Below the pieces are notes generated by a model that worked only from the letters and a program-made list of their open reading frames with translations, searched no databases and had not been told where the DNA came from. A DNA stretch of 64,000 nucleotides. Source: Carex sylvatica (taxonomy: Eukaryota; Streptophyta; Magnoliopsida; Poales; Cyperaceae). The DNA is taken from positions 1-64,000 of the forward strand of contig CAXKVR010000061.1 of the NCBI GenBank assembly GCA_964058845.1, written 5' to 3'. The stretch's first letter is position 1; the number at the start of each line of letters is the position of its first letter. The position numbers and the translations under genes are program-made. This document shows positions 24,407 to 35,887 of this stretch, piece after piece.

Positions 24407-26225
24407 TTTTCTGATCAGTTGAGTTGAGATGTGGACTAATTTCCGCTGGAAAATAATGTTAGTTTGTTTATCTTAGTTTCTATATATGGTTGTGATTTAT
24501 TTATATTATCAGCAGTATTTTGTAGACAACTACTTGTGTTTTTGTGTGTCTGTGACTTGTAAACTTAATTAGGAATTATACAAAAAAGAATGAAACTATG
24601 TGTGCTTCAATGAAAAACTTATATAGGTGTGCAAGTACAGGAAGAAAATAAATCATATAATTTGTAAAATCAGAGCCCACATTTAATTTATTTTTAAAAA
24701 AGTGAAAATAGAGTCATGCCCTTGGTTTTTTCACTAAATGGAAGTTTCAAAAAGATATTTGAACAAGCTAGTGTTCGGAAAAAAAAAAAAAAAAAATCAA
24801 ATTTAGAGCATAAATTTTCAACAGGTTGCCGAAAAGGTTAATAATAATTTAAACATTTTTTCTTTAAAAGGTAGGCAAAGCGAATTATTTTTTTTAAAAC
24901 AGAATTAATATGAGACAGATAATTCATAATTCAGAGCAAGGTAATTCTTTGCATGTATGATGTATCATTCAAGATATACTGTGTAGAATGAGATTTACAT
25001 CGTTTGTTTGACACGAATATTAAAGACCTCGTGTTGGTTGTGGACTTGGTGGGGACGAAGTTTTTATTTCTACCATATTTATAAAAAAAATAAACCAAAA
25101 TATTCATATTTAGTGGGAATTCAAATTTTATCCTGCCGCTAATCCATTTGGCAGCCCCAAAACTGGGATGTTTTAAATGAGAACAAAAAATGGAATGAGA
25201 CACTCTAATGTGTGGAAAAAGGCTGTCAAAAAAAGTCAAACAACCTAAATATTAAATGTAAGTAGTATTTGAATGGGGCCTTGTTATCTGCGAAAGAAAA
25301 TACAAAACATAGCACTCTTTGAAATGTTGATTAATTCTTTCTGGACCAGAGCAGTCTTGAACGTTGACCACATGTTAATAAACTTCCAATCCTTTTTATT
25401 TAAATAATTATTTTCTGAATTTTTACATTTCAGTCAAGCAAAAAGTTCCCATTGGCTCCCTAAACAAATCCCATATGGGCATGGTAATATTATTTTAGAA
25501 ATTAAGAAAGATTACTGTTTGAATTTCTTTAATTTCTTTTTAACTACGATAACATAAAATTTAAAATTTAAATGTCAAAATATAATAGTTAGTTATGATC
25601 TATCTTTGTGCATACGTAAAAAATTATAATATTTTGATTTTATTTTAATTAGTATCAAAAGCTTATAAAAATACATATGTAGATAAATTATGGATGTTGA
25701 ATTTTCAACTTATTGATTTATATAAAATCAAAATAAAAAGTGATAATATTTTATGTTTATGTCGAGAAAATAATATAAATACGATTTTATTTTAACATAT
25801 AAATTTTAATTTTTGTTATTAAAAATATAAAATAGAGAACATGATGAAAACACAAAAAAATAAAGGTATTTAAACTCTTATTATTAAAAACAGATTATCA
25901 AAACATGATGGATTGCCTGTTTTGGGACCGAACCATTGGATATCTACTGTAATCAAATGAATAGTTCGGTTCTAATAATTTCTTTCAGTGTGTCTTCATT
26001 CCATAGAATTAAAAAAAAAATGGGACTGAATTAGTAGAGACAATAAAATCTACGGACCCTCTCCTCTTCTTTAATCAACTGGTTCGATTCCATTAATTTT
26101 CTACACTGTATCATTGTTGGTTTAATATTTTTAATAACCAATACATTTACATACTCTCGGTAGTACCGAATTAATAATTTAATTCTATCTAGAGGAGAGA
26201 TTCAATTATCATAATTATTTTTTAC
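24407..26225. other. Intergenic sequence downstream of P450-1
   Basis: This stretch contains the presumed 3' UTR of P450-1, an A run at about 24779-24796 and AT-rich spacer. No gene, RNA or element with ends was recognised. Confidence 0.4.
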
Positions 26226-26500
26226 ATTTTTAAAGTCTAAATTATCGATTCAAACTGTTCAACATGATTTCCACAATAAAATGTGTGCTTCCAGATCAAA
26301 TTTTACATTTTCTTTAATTTTCTTTTACTATTTATTAAAATATATACAAAATTTAATAATTTGAATTTGATTAGTTTTTGTAAAATACTTAATAAATAGT
26401 AAAAATATTCATAAAAATATAAAATTTGATCTGCAAGTACATTTTATTGTAGAAATCATGTTAAATGATTTAAATGAACGATTTAAACTTTGAAAAATGA
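26226..26500. repeat. Foldback MITE copy C
   Basis: The left flank (tcgattcaaactgttcaac) pairs with the right flank (aatgatttaaatgaacgattt). Inside, cagatcaaattttaca is inverted as tgtaaa/atttgatctg around an AT-rich centre. The layout matches the MITE family seen near 1.1, 32.8, 33.75 and 63.2 kb. Confidence 0.55.
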
Positions 26501-26595
26501 TTAAAAAAACAAAAAAAAACAGAAGCATTTGAAGCCATATAACCCTCCTACAATTTATTCGTTTTATAATTCTTTCTAAAGATTAATTAGTTATC

Positions 26596-27099
26596 GTTAC
26601 ACTTAGTGTGGGAAAAATGACACGGTGGAGCCGGCTCCGTCACGAAATGCGACGATAATGGTACAGAACGGCATAGCAGGTGTTACTGTTTCGTGTTGTG
26701 ACTTGCATGTCGCATGCTGTGACTAACCCTTGATATTTTGGTCACAACACGCAAAAGACCCGGTCACGGCACAGCACGTAATCACGCGAGTCACGTATAA
26801 TTAGGATTGTTAGGTCTTAATCAAATGGTGAATCTTGTAGAAACTAACTTAAATTATGAAAAAATAGTTAAAAGTAAGAAACGTGACAAATTACGTTTGG
26901 ACACGGCACGTGAATAGTCACAGCATGCTAGCCACGGCGTTACTCGCGTACCGTGACTATTTGTGTACTGTGGTCATCTCTTGATATTTTAATCACGACA
27001 CGACACAACACGGATTACAACACAGCATAATACGAGACTAAAATCACAACGTGTTAGTCACGACACAGCACGGCACGTTTTTTCCACTCTAGTTACACT
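26596..27099. mobile_element. 488-bp non-autonomous hAT element with perfect 8-bp TSD
   Basis: The element 26604-27091 is bounded by gttacact on both sides (26596-26603 and 27092-27099). Its ends are tagtgtgggaaaaatgacac and, inverted, tagagtggaaaaaacgtgcc. Subterminal regions hold many ACACG/CACGAC words. An 8-bp TSD with TAG-type short inverted ends is the hAT pattern. It encodes no protein and would depend on a transposase elsewhere. Confidence 0.85.
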
Positions 27100-27364
27100 C
27101 ATTGCAACAAGGATAAATAAATTAAATCTGTTTGTCACGGCATCAGCATGTGACGTCTATACACCGTGCCACATGTCATGCTTCTGGCATGTATCGGCTC
27201 GACTTAGGCACCATAACATGCTAAAATCTGACGGTGGGTATTCAACGCTAACAAACATATGTGATGTGACGGTAGACATGCTTTTGTGTTTTTTTTTTTA
27301 AAATAGAATTTGTTTTAAATATTTTACTGGAAACAGTACTCAGCTGATTGAAATTCGAAAAATA

Positions 27365-27530
27365 GTCTCCACTGATCCTACGGATCGGTGAAGCAAAATA
27401 CAGAACTCCTACACCGATCCATATATAGGATCGGTGGAGCTCAGTTCTACCCATTTAATACCCTGATACAGTGTTGCCACAGATTGACCACAGAAAATAA
27501 AAAAAAAAAATTTGTTCCACCGATCCGAGG
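27365..27530. repeat. Palindromic CACCGATCC...GGATCGGTG motifs, left MULE end
   Basis: Short perfect or near-perfect palindromes (gatcctacggatc; caccgatccatatataggatcggtg) plus a half site at about 27516 (ccaccgatccg) lie in the TIR. Matching palindromes occur at the other end of the element at about 32480-32670. They are candidate transposase-binding or cruciform sites. Confidence 0.7.
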
Positions 27531-28059
27531 CTTGTTTCGAATTTTATTCCCCAGAGCGAATCCCTTCTCCTTCCTCTTCTTCCTTTCTCCTTCCTCTTCT
27601 TCCCACTGTCTCAGCACCGTTTTTACTCTATTTTTTTTTCGTTTTTTTTAATCCTCTCAATTTACTCTATCATTTTTCAATCAAATTATTTCAAACTTTC
27701 TAGATCGTTTAGGAGACTTGAAAACTCTTCAGATCTACAATTTTGATAAGGTAAATATCTTTTTTTTTTAATTTTTAATTTTAGCCGAATTTAATTGAAT
27801 AATTAATTTAATTTAGTTTGTTTAGTATATTTAGATTGTTTTTGTGAAATGTAGTGTTAAATTAGTATTTGGTGTAATTTAGTGTTCATTTGGAGTATAT
27901 TTAGTGGTAATGTAGTTTTAATTTAGGGTTGATTTATTGTTAAGTTAGTGTTAATGTAGTGTTAATTTAGGTTTTATTTGATGCTAATTTAGTATATATG
28001 TATTATAAATTTTGTGTAATTAAGTGTTCATGTAGTATAATGTAAAATTAGACTAGTAA

Positions 28060-28258
28060 ATGTGTAAATTTGTAAATGTGTAAAATATGTAAATGTGTAA
28101 AATTATATAAATGTGTAAAATGTGTAAATGTGTAAATGTGTAAATGTGTAAAATTAGATAAAATTATAAATGTATAAATGTGTAAAATTAGATAAAATTA
28201 TAAATGTATAAATGTGTAAAATTAGATAAAATTATAACTGTGTATAATTAGTAATATG
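28060..28258 (+). repeat. AT-rich tandem repeats in the MULE, including a 34-bp unit
   Basis: A 34-bp unit beginning gataaaattataaatg starts at 28157, 28191 and 28225, the third copy ending early. Just upstream, shorter aaatgtgtaa units repeat irregularly. The array sits in the leader of the PMD gene. Confidence 0.8.
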
Positions 28259-28453
28259 TACAAAAAAATTGTGTAATTAAGTATTCATGAAGTTTATTAT
28301 TGAAATCAAAATTAGATGATATGTTGTTTACATATAGTTAAATTTTGATTATCGTAGCTATATGGTTGAAAAAAAAGTTTGTTTATATAATTATGTGTGA
28401 TGACTCTCATCAGTTGCAAAAATATTTGTTTATCAAATTTTCTAACAGAGTCA

Positions 28454-29914
28454 ATGGATAACCCGGATTATCCTGAGTTGTTGAAATTAGCACCACAGAA
28501 CCACAGGCCATGACAAGTTCGTGATATGGTAATTTTTATTATATTTATTAATTATTTGTTTCAAATAAATATTATATGAAGTATTTCAAGGATTTATAAT
28601 GCTTAATTTTTTTTTTGCAGCCTACCTCTTCATTGAAGGTAAATGTACATCAGACTAGTATTGCTTACACAGTCTGATGGACGATGCTCTGAAGAGGTTA
28701 GGGTTGTATCAAATTGCTCGCCTTAATGATAGCAAGATTGATCCGCATTTGATTACTGCTCTGGTTGAGAGGTGGAGGCCAGAGACTAATACATTTCATC
28801 TACCTGTCGGTGAGGTGACAGTGACATTGAAAGATGTCGCATGTCTATGGGACTTACCGATTAAGAGTAATTAATAATCTCATAGTAGTTTATCTGTTAA
28901 TTTAATTAACTATTTATAAAAAATAAATTGTTGATTGTATAATTCTTTTAATTTATAGGCGACCCGATTTCTGGCACCAGTGATACTGATTGGGACCCAT
29001 ACTTAGAGTATGATCTAGGAGCTAACTCGGCTAGTTTTTACGATCACCTCCATCAGACAATGCCATATAAATATATGATTTATCATTCCGGGACACCGGA
29101 AGAACGATTGTTCGTCTCTGCTTATGCACTTAGACTGAGATGGGTGCAGAGACGATTTAATGATCCATTACAACAATTTGACGATGATGAGACAGTCGCA
29201 CGATACACCCGAGATTTTTGTATGGATTTAGTCGGGTCGGTTATGTTTCCAGATTCGAGTGCGGATGGAGTCCCTGCGATGTACTTACAATTCATCACTG
29301 ATCTAGAGACTCCACGAGAATACAATTGGGGATGTGCAGTACTTGCACATCTCTATCGAGAGTTGTCACGTGCTTGCCACGTGGGGGTAGACACAATAGC
29401 AGGTCCGATGTTGTTGTTACAGATTTGGTCATGGACTCGATTTTCTATTGGCCGGCCTATATCCCGGGAAGAGCCACCTCCCTTCGGTGGTGCCGATGAG
29501 AATGAGAGGAATGCTTTCGGTGTGAAGTGGACCACTCTCCATTTGTGGCCAGAAAACCCTCACTTAAGTAAAAATATTTATAATTCGAGATAACATCGAT
29601 AGATTTATAATTATTTTTTAAAATTTATATTTATATTTATATTTTTTTTGACAGGTGGTACAGCCGCATATAGAGATAGCTTCGATAGACTAGCTGATGA
29701 GACAGTTAACTGGCGACCATACGTTGATTATTATGATCATTTACCTCGACATGTCCGACAACAAAAGAGATATCGGATGAGCTGCAGTTACGTGATCCAT
29801 TTTTGGATGGTGGAGTTTCAGCATGCAGATAGGGTCATGTGCCAGTTTGGTAAGTACCAAGAGGTCCCGCCTCCTCCTCCTCTACCATGGCCATTATTAT
29901 CAATAACCTCATAG
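28454..29914 (+). pseudogene. Plant mobile domain (PMD / MAIN-like, 'aminotransferase-like') protein gene, broken
   Basis: PMD proteins are plant nuclear proteins that spread inside transposons; some domesticated relatives (the MAIN/MAIL group) act in transcription and genome stability. Readable exons are about 28678-28866, 28959-29567 and 29655-29914. Their joints are GT..AG and keep frame (PIK-S-DPISG; PHL-S-GTAAY). Diagnostic stretches are HLITALVERWRPETNTFHLP and VTLKDVACLWDLP, YNWGCAVLAHLYRELSRAC, and the C-terminal FWMVEFQHADRVMCQFG. An upstream ATG at 28454 opens MDNPDYPELLKLAPQNHRP but meets TGA at once. A frame change then separates it from MDDALKRLGLYQIARL. The 5' part is therefore disrupted, though the three later exons are open. 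Its 3' end overlaps the opposing transposase gene. Confidence 0.8.
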
Positions 29915-32018
29915 TCGTTATGGCCAGCATACATCGCTCTTACCTCATGTTTCCTTGCTTTCTCATTACGACGATGTAAAATCTCGATAATTTTCAACGA
30001 AAAATCCAATCCAGTTGCCTCCCATCCAATCGCGGCCTCCCGCCTATTTACAAACCAGTCGATGCACTTATAAAAGGTCTTATCCACAATTGCACACACA
30101 GGTAGTTGCCTGGCAATCCTAAATACATTGTTTAGTACCTCAGTGCCATTACTTGTCATTATACCCCATCGATTGAGGACTCCATCATGCACTTGTGTCT
30201 ACTTATGCAGAGCCAAAGGCTCTGCATCAGAGTTGCGGAGCAGTTTACCAAATTTCATAATGTAGTCATGTATGGCTGCATCTTTTTGCTTAATCAAATC
30301 CATCCCCTATTCAAATCTCTAGATTTTTTTTTGGCAACATATTTCTTGAATACCTTTTCGATCCACTTTTGAGGGTATTTTTTCCAAATATTTTCACAAA
30401 TATGCTGCGAACACAGTCGGTGGACATCTTCACCTTTTTCCTCACACCATCCCAGATTAGGAGCCTCAAACACCCCTCGTATACCAAGGTGCTGGTCCGA
30501 GACAACACATATTTTTCCTGGCCCGACAACATTGATACACAACCAATTCATAAACTAACTCCAATTTTCTATAGACTCTTTTTCACAAATTACAAATGCA
30601 AGTGGCAAGAGTTGTTGCTCTGCATCGTAAGCACAAGCCATAAAAAGTTTACCCTTGTATCTTCCGGATAAGAACCCGGCATCAACACTGATAACGGGCC
30701 GAAGATGAGGCAATACTTCAATGCACGGCCCAAATGCCCATGCAACCCTGTTGAAAATATTGATATTAAACTTGCTTGATGGTTCATCCTCTAGTAGGTA
30801 CTGTGTACCTGGATTAGTTGATGGCACCCAGAAACGATGGCAGCAGCCCGTAAGACTTCTCCCAGCTCCCAAACAAGTCCGCAATTGCAAGTTCCATACC
30901 TCTCCACAACTTGTTATACGAGGGCACTACTGTCCCAAATTTAACTTCAACCAGATGCTTGACCATTTTAATGTTTAACTCCAGATCATCTTTCAAAGTC
31001 GGTTTAATAATATCAGCAATTACTCTGGCAGTCATTTGATGACTATCCAACCTTTGAGCACTTCCAAAACATGTGTGGACAAACGGGTTGGTGGAAATTG
31101 TCCATGCACTTGTTGGTACTACCTTTGCATACAATTTCCATTGGCATTTAGAAGATTTACATGCAACTCTATACTTAGTTTTATTGTTGTTTACCACGTC
31201 TAACTCTGTATTTTTTTTAGGTGAAAAGCAGCAAGTTCTAATTTTAGTTTGGCTTTTGATTCAAACATTTGACCCTCAGCAAATTTTTCATCTGACATGG
31301 GAGGGTTCTCCAGAAATGCACGATCCTTGTATGGCATTGGCAATTGATCGTGGAATGATGAACATGGATGCCTATCTCCCCGATTGAGGAATGGGATCGA
31401 CTTGTGCCAATCCTTTAATATTTCTTGGGCGTTCATTTCAGCCTCTGCTTCGTCCATATCTGCATCCCATGCTTCAGCCGAATCATCATCATCATCAAAA
31501 GAACTTGTATCAGTTTCTGTGTCTTGATCTGATTGCTCACAAGGGTCATCACCGGCCTGAACCGGAGGTGTGTAGGTGGGTACAGGTACACTTCCCGACT
31601 CAGGATGAAAGTCGATCTGAACCGACGGTGTGTTACTACCTCCAGGCAAACTATCTGGACATGGGTCATAACTCATTTGATTTCTACCATGGTGCGACTC
31701 AGCTACAAATTCTATAACCTTAAATCTAGCAACTTGAGCTGCAGTTTGTTTAATGACATCCCAAGTTTTCTCATTTTGTATCCGAAATAGTGAGAAATGG
31801 TACGATCCGGGTTGTGCTGTGTTCATACGTACCCTGATTGTCAATTTGACTCGACTCAGAAGCAATTCAAGTCCAACATATATCTGCCGTCTTATAATAG
31901 CAAAACTGGTAGAATCAGATACGGTAAAGGTAAATGCAGCCCCTATGTCATAACCAACACCTGTTGAAGTGCTTTGGAGGTTACCACCATAATACACATT
32001 GATCAATAGCAGTGACAT
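29818..32018 (-). pseudogene. MuDR-type MULE transposase, broken
   Basis: Reading the minus strand from the ATG at 32018: an N-terminal MSLLLINVYYGGNLQ region; an acidic linker near 31.5 kb; the MuDR DNA-binding segment (LELAAFHLKK then VNNNKTKYRVACKSSKCQWK); the transposase core with VISVDAGFLSGRYKGKLFMA (first catalytic Asp) and VVSDQHLGI (second Asp); and the region WGIMTSNGTEVLNNVFRIAR. Breaks: a frameshift near 31200 (LKKIQS to VVNNN), a frameshift near 30813 (GAIN to NPGTQ), and a stop at the ENWS-stop-FMNW joint near 30555. The frame ends at 29818 where a SWIM zinc finger would be expected, and only its start can be seen. It is thus inactive as it stands and also C-terminally truncated against the convergent PMD gene. 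Confidence 0.82.
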
Positions 32019-32144
32019 TTTGTTGAACAAGAATCAAACACTAAATTAACTCCAAATATTTTTCAATTTTACAACACTAAATATAAACAAATAATTAAAA
32101 AAAACTCACAATAATAATCAGAAGACGATGCTGAGTACAATGGT

Positions 32145-32350
32145 GATGGCGATCTGTTAATTTGGCAACTTCTCTATTGAATAATGAAAAATAAATAAAA
32201 ATCAAACAATAAATTAACTCCAAATATTTTTTAATTTTACAACACTAAATATAAACAAATAAGTAAAAAAAAAACTCACAATAATAATCAGAAGACGATG
32301 CTGAGTACAATGGTGGTGGCGATCTGTTAATTTGGTAACTTCTCTATTGG
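32145..32350. repeat. Direct repeat of about 125 bp in the MULE
   Basis: The block containing acaataataatcagaagacgatgctgagtac and gtggcgatctgttaatttgg occurs at about 32110-32185 and again at about 32278-32350. The preceding aactccaaatattttt...acaacactaaatataaac is also duplicated (32048 and 32218). The copies are nearly identical, so the duplication is recent relative to the mutations in the transposase. Confidence 0.75.
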
Positions 32351-32399
32351 ATTTGAAAAAAATGAAATAATAATAATAAAAAAGAATAATGGAGGCAGG

Positions 32400-32455
32400 G
32401 AAGAGAAGAAGAGAAGAAGAGAGAAGAGAGAAGAGAAGAGGAAGAAGAGAGAGGG
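32400..32455. repeat. GA-rich low-complexity tract
   Basis: A purine run of gaagagaagaagagaa-type units lies just inside the right TIR of the MULE. On the minus strand it is a CT-rich tract upstream of the transposase ATG, as in many plant leaders. Confidence 0.7.
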
Positions 32456-32474
32456 CTACTGTGCGGAATATAAT

Positions 32475-32675
32475 CTAAGCTGCCTCCACCGATCCACAGG
32501 ATCGGTGTGGATATTTCAGGGGCTACACCGATCCACAGGATCGGTGGAGGGTTATTTTTGTGTAACTATACGTGTGGCGTGTGGCAGGGGTAGAATTGAG
32601 CTCCACCGATCTTATGGATCGGTGTAGAAGTTCTGTTTTTTGCTCCACCGATCCTACGGATCGGTGGAAGCTATT
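32475..32675. repeat. Palindromic CACCGATCC...GGATCGGTG motifs, right MULE end
   Basis: Four palindromes follow one another: caccgatccacaggatcggtg twice, then caccgatcttatggatcggtg and caccgatcctacggatcggtg. Two lie in the TIR itself and two just inside it. They mirror those at 27365-27530. Confidence 0.8.
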
Positions 32676-32785
32676 TTTCGAACTTCGATCACCTGATGGC
32701 TGTTTTCGGTAAAATATTTAAAACAAATTCTATTTAAAAAAAAAATCTGCTTTTGTCGTGCTGTGTGTTTTATTTACATTTCTTA

Positions 32786-33165
32786 AAGAGTGAGTCTACG
32801 GTAATATGCATATTACGGTTCGCTCTGAATTTAAATATTTTTTTTTTAAAATTTAAACAGTCAATTCAAACTATTAAATATCATTTTTATATAAAAATAT
32901 ATATACAAATTAAATTTATAAATTTAACATCTTTACTATTTTTTAGATAAATAAAAAATCACTACTTTTGAAGTAGTTTAGAATATTTAGATCAATTGAT
33001 ATTCTACTTATCTAACAAAAATTATAAAATTGGATCTATTTTTATATGCATATCATATCATGCTAAGCATTTAAATCATTTTTTTGGACTTCCAAAACTA
33101 ATATATAAGTCCATAGTATGGAGTGCTATGTAATATATGCATATTACCAAACTCTCATTCTTTTT
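32786..33165. repeat. Foldback MITE copy D
   Basis: The left end is gagtgagtctacggtaatatgcatattac and the right end, inverted, is gagagtttggtaatatgcatata. The core aaatcactacttttgaagtag...gatattctacttatct is shared with the copies near 1.1 and 63.2 kb. It lies directly beyond the right TSD of the large MULE. There is no coding potential. Confidence 0.6.
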
Positions 33166-33719
33166 TAAAATATAATTTTGTATATACTAGATGTTGATAC
33201 TATTTATTTAATCAAGATAAAAATTGTATCAAGCAAATTAGGTTAAGAATATAATAAATAAAAGGAAAGAGGATCTAATAAATTAGACCTTATTCCGGAA
33301 GAACTTAATTTTTTCTCTTTTCTCTCATGATAAGAATCTATACCTACTAAAATCATCTAAAGTGGGGAGAAAATTCAACTATTTCTTTCCTTGTGATTTG
33401 AAAAGTCCGATACTTGATGGAAGACTCAAAATTTTCATTTCTAAAACATTTTTTTTTTGGAAAATAATAACTTCGGTAAGGTGCCATATAAAACTTTAAT
33501 ACATACAATACATATAAAAACTGATTTTATTAATATAAAGTCACATAGTATATAAAAGGATTAATTTTTTTTTTTTCATTTGAAGTAGCAAGTTATTAAG
33601 TTTTGCCTATGAAATTTTTGATAAAAATATATTAAAATAATTTACATAGAAGAGACCTCTGACAGCTGCATCAAACCATATTTATTGTTGCTACCTGCTC
33701 ACTAAGGATTCAAATATTT

Positions 33720-34040
33720 CATATCTTTTATATATTATGATGTTTTACATTTTTTTATCTTCATTTTAAAAGTCTAAAGAGTCAATATAATTTTTATATT
33801 AAAATATGTTAGAGACCAAATTTTGTATTTCTTTTTGAAGTCATTTTATTATTTTTTAGATGGGTACAAAATAATTATTTTTGGAACATCCAAAAATAGT
33901 GATTTTGTACCTACCTAAAAATAGTAAAAAATTTATAAGAAATATAAATTTTGGTCTCTAAGTATATTTTAATATGAAAATTATATTAAGCAGTTCGAAT
34001 TGATTGTTTGAATTTAAAAAAGAAAATAAATGATATGATC
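33720..34040. repeat. Foldback MITE copy E
   Basis: The arms agagaccaaattttgtattt and aaatataaattttggtctct are inverted complements. The core contains gtacaaaataattattttt and aaaatagtgattttgtacc. It has the same order as copies A, C, D and F. It ends just before the AACGTT palindrome element. Confidence 0.6.
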
Positions 34041-34074
34041 ATATGAAGTACGTTGAAACATGAAAGACATGAGG

Positions 34075-35802
34075 CATTTTATGAGGCCATTTTTATTAAT
34101 ACCCTAAAAACAAAATGAAATTTTAAAAATAACCTTGAGTAAAATTTTTTTAAAAAATAACCCAACCGCCCGGACCCGGGGTGGCCCAAAATACAAGCGA
34201 ACCGCCTGGGCCTCGGGCGGGTCACAGGGAGAGGAAACCGCCCCCATTGCGGGCAGTCCAGCTCAAAAATGAGCTAATTGAGCTAAAACGTTACCAACGT
34301 TTCCTAAAACGTTACAACGTTTTAGCTAAATGCGATTTAGTGTTTTATTTTTCTGACAGCTCAGCTAACTGATCAAAACGTTAGCAACGATTTATATAAC
34401 GTTATGTAACGTTTTTCACTAACTCAAACTTATCAAAAACAGGAATTTCTAAAGCGCAGAATTAATTAAATCGTTACAACGTTTATAAGAAACGTTATAA
34501 CGTTTCATTTTGAATTCTGGCACAGCTGTGCTTACAGCTCTGACATGCTTTAAACGTTACAACGATTTGTAAAATATTGCAACGTTTAAGGGAGAATGTA
34601 GACAGCTGTATTGAGCAGTTTTGAACTTCTCTAAAATGTTATAACGTTTCATAAAAACGTTACAACGTTTTATCTTATTTTCTGAGTTTGATCAATCATT
34701 TTTCAGTGATTCTTACATGTCTAAAACGTTACAACGTTTTATAAACGTTACCAACGTTTTATTCCTGTTTAAACAACATCAGACTTACTTTACCAAGCTT
34801 TTGATTTTACAATTCGAATTCTTGATAGATGTCTTCATGAGTTAACTGTTGGTTGTAGCAATAATCTTTTTCGTAATAAGAGTTAACTGTTGGTTGTAGC
34901 AATAATCTTTTTCGTCTATTTGACTAATTTGCAAAAATATACAATTATTGAATTTTAAGATTTCTTTCAGTTTCGAAGAATATGTAGGTTCAAGTAAAAT
35001 GGAATAGCAAAAGGGAATACTTGGACTGAAGAACTCATGAAGACATCTATTAAGAATTCGAATTGTAAAATCAAAAGCTTGGTAAAGTAAGTCTGAGGTT
35101 ATTTAAACAGGGATAAAACGTTGGTAACGTTTTAGACATGTTAGAATCACTGAAAAATGATTGATCAAACTCAGAAAAGAAGATACAACGTTATAACATT
35201 TTTATGAAACGTTATAACGTTTTAGAGAAGTTCAAAACTGCTCAATACAGCTGTCTACATTCTCCCTTAAACGTTGCAATATTTTACAAATCGTTGTAAC
35301 GTTTAAAGCATGTCAGAGCTGTAAGCACAGCTGTGCCAGAATTCAAAATGAAACGTTATAACATTTCTTATAAACGTTGTAACGATTTAATTAATTCTGA
35401 GCTTTAGAAATTCCTGTTTTTGATAAGTTTGAGTCAGTGAAAAACATTACATAACGTTATATAAATCGTTGCTAACGTTTTGATCAGTTAGCTGAGCTGT
35501 CAGAAAATTAAAACCCTAAATCGCATTTAGCTAAAACGTTGTAACGTTTTAGGAAACGTTGGTAACGTTTTAGGAAACGTTGGTAACGTTTTAGCTCAAC
35601 TAGCTCATTTTTGAGCTGGACCGCCCGCAATGGGAGCGGTTTTCTCTCCCTGTGACCTGCCCGAGGCCCAGGCAGTTCGTTTGTATTTTGGGCCGCCCCG
35701 GGCCCGGGCGGTTGGGTTATTTTTAAAAAAAAAATTACTCAAAGTTATTTTTAAAATTTCGTTTTGTTTTTAGGGTATTAATAAAAATGGCCGCATTTTA
35801 TG
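34075..35802. mobile_element. 1.71-kb long-arm foldback (MULE-type) element packed with AACGTT motifs, 9-bp TSD
   Basis: The element 34084-35793 lies between two copies of cattttatg (34075-34083 and 35794-35802). Its arms, 34084-34843 and 35032-35793, are about 760 bp each and nearly complementary. They share the end ggccatttttattaatacc, a GC-rich block (accgcccggacccgggg) and a long region of aacgttaccaacgtt-type pairs. The 188-bp loop holds two copies of a 35-bp unit starting gagttaactgttggttgtag. The 9-bp TSD suggests mobilisation by a MULE transposase. It encodes no protein. Confidence 0.88.
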
Positions 35803-35887
35803 CCTCCTCCTATTCAATATAAAAATATAAAATTTAACTTAGAGATAGATCTCCTGGAGTGAGTATCCCTCGTATACCTGACTCAAT

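Larger units (their letters stand above)
27279..32756. mobile_element. Mutator-like element (MULE) carrying a PMD gene and a MuDR transposase, 9-bp TSD
   Basis: The element 27288-32747 (5460 bp) is flanked by tgcttttgt on both sides (27279-27287 and 32748-32756). Its terminal inverted repeats are about 160 bp long (27288-27451 and 32589-32747). Each starts with G, a T run and aaatagaatttg, and each contains gatccta/cggatcggtg-type palindromes. It carries a plus-strand plant-mobile-domain gene (28.4-29.9 kb) and a minus-strand MuDR-type transposase (29.8-32.0 kb), both now broken. TIR length and 9-bp TSD fit the MULE superfamily. PMD genes carried in MULEs are a known plant association. Confidence 0.92.

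Noticed and set aside
27835..28260. CRISPR-like array
   Set aside because: The repeated aaatgtgtaa/34-bp units are contiguous AT-rich tandem repeats without unique spacers, in a plant nuclear context.
31391..31953. Plus-strand frames of 66-108 codons
   Set aside because: They are antisense shadows of the MuDR transposase N-terminal half.
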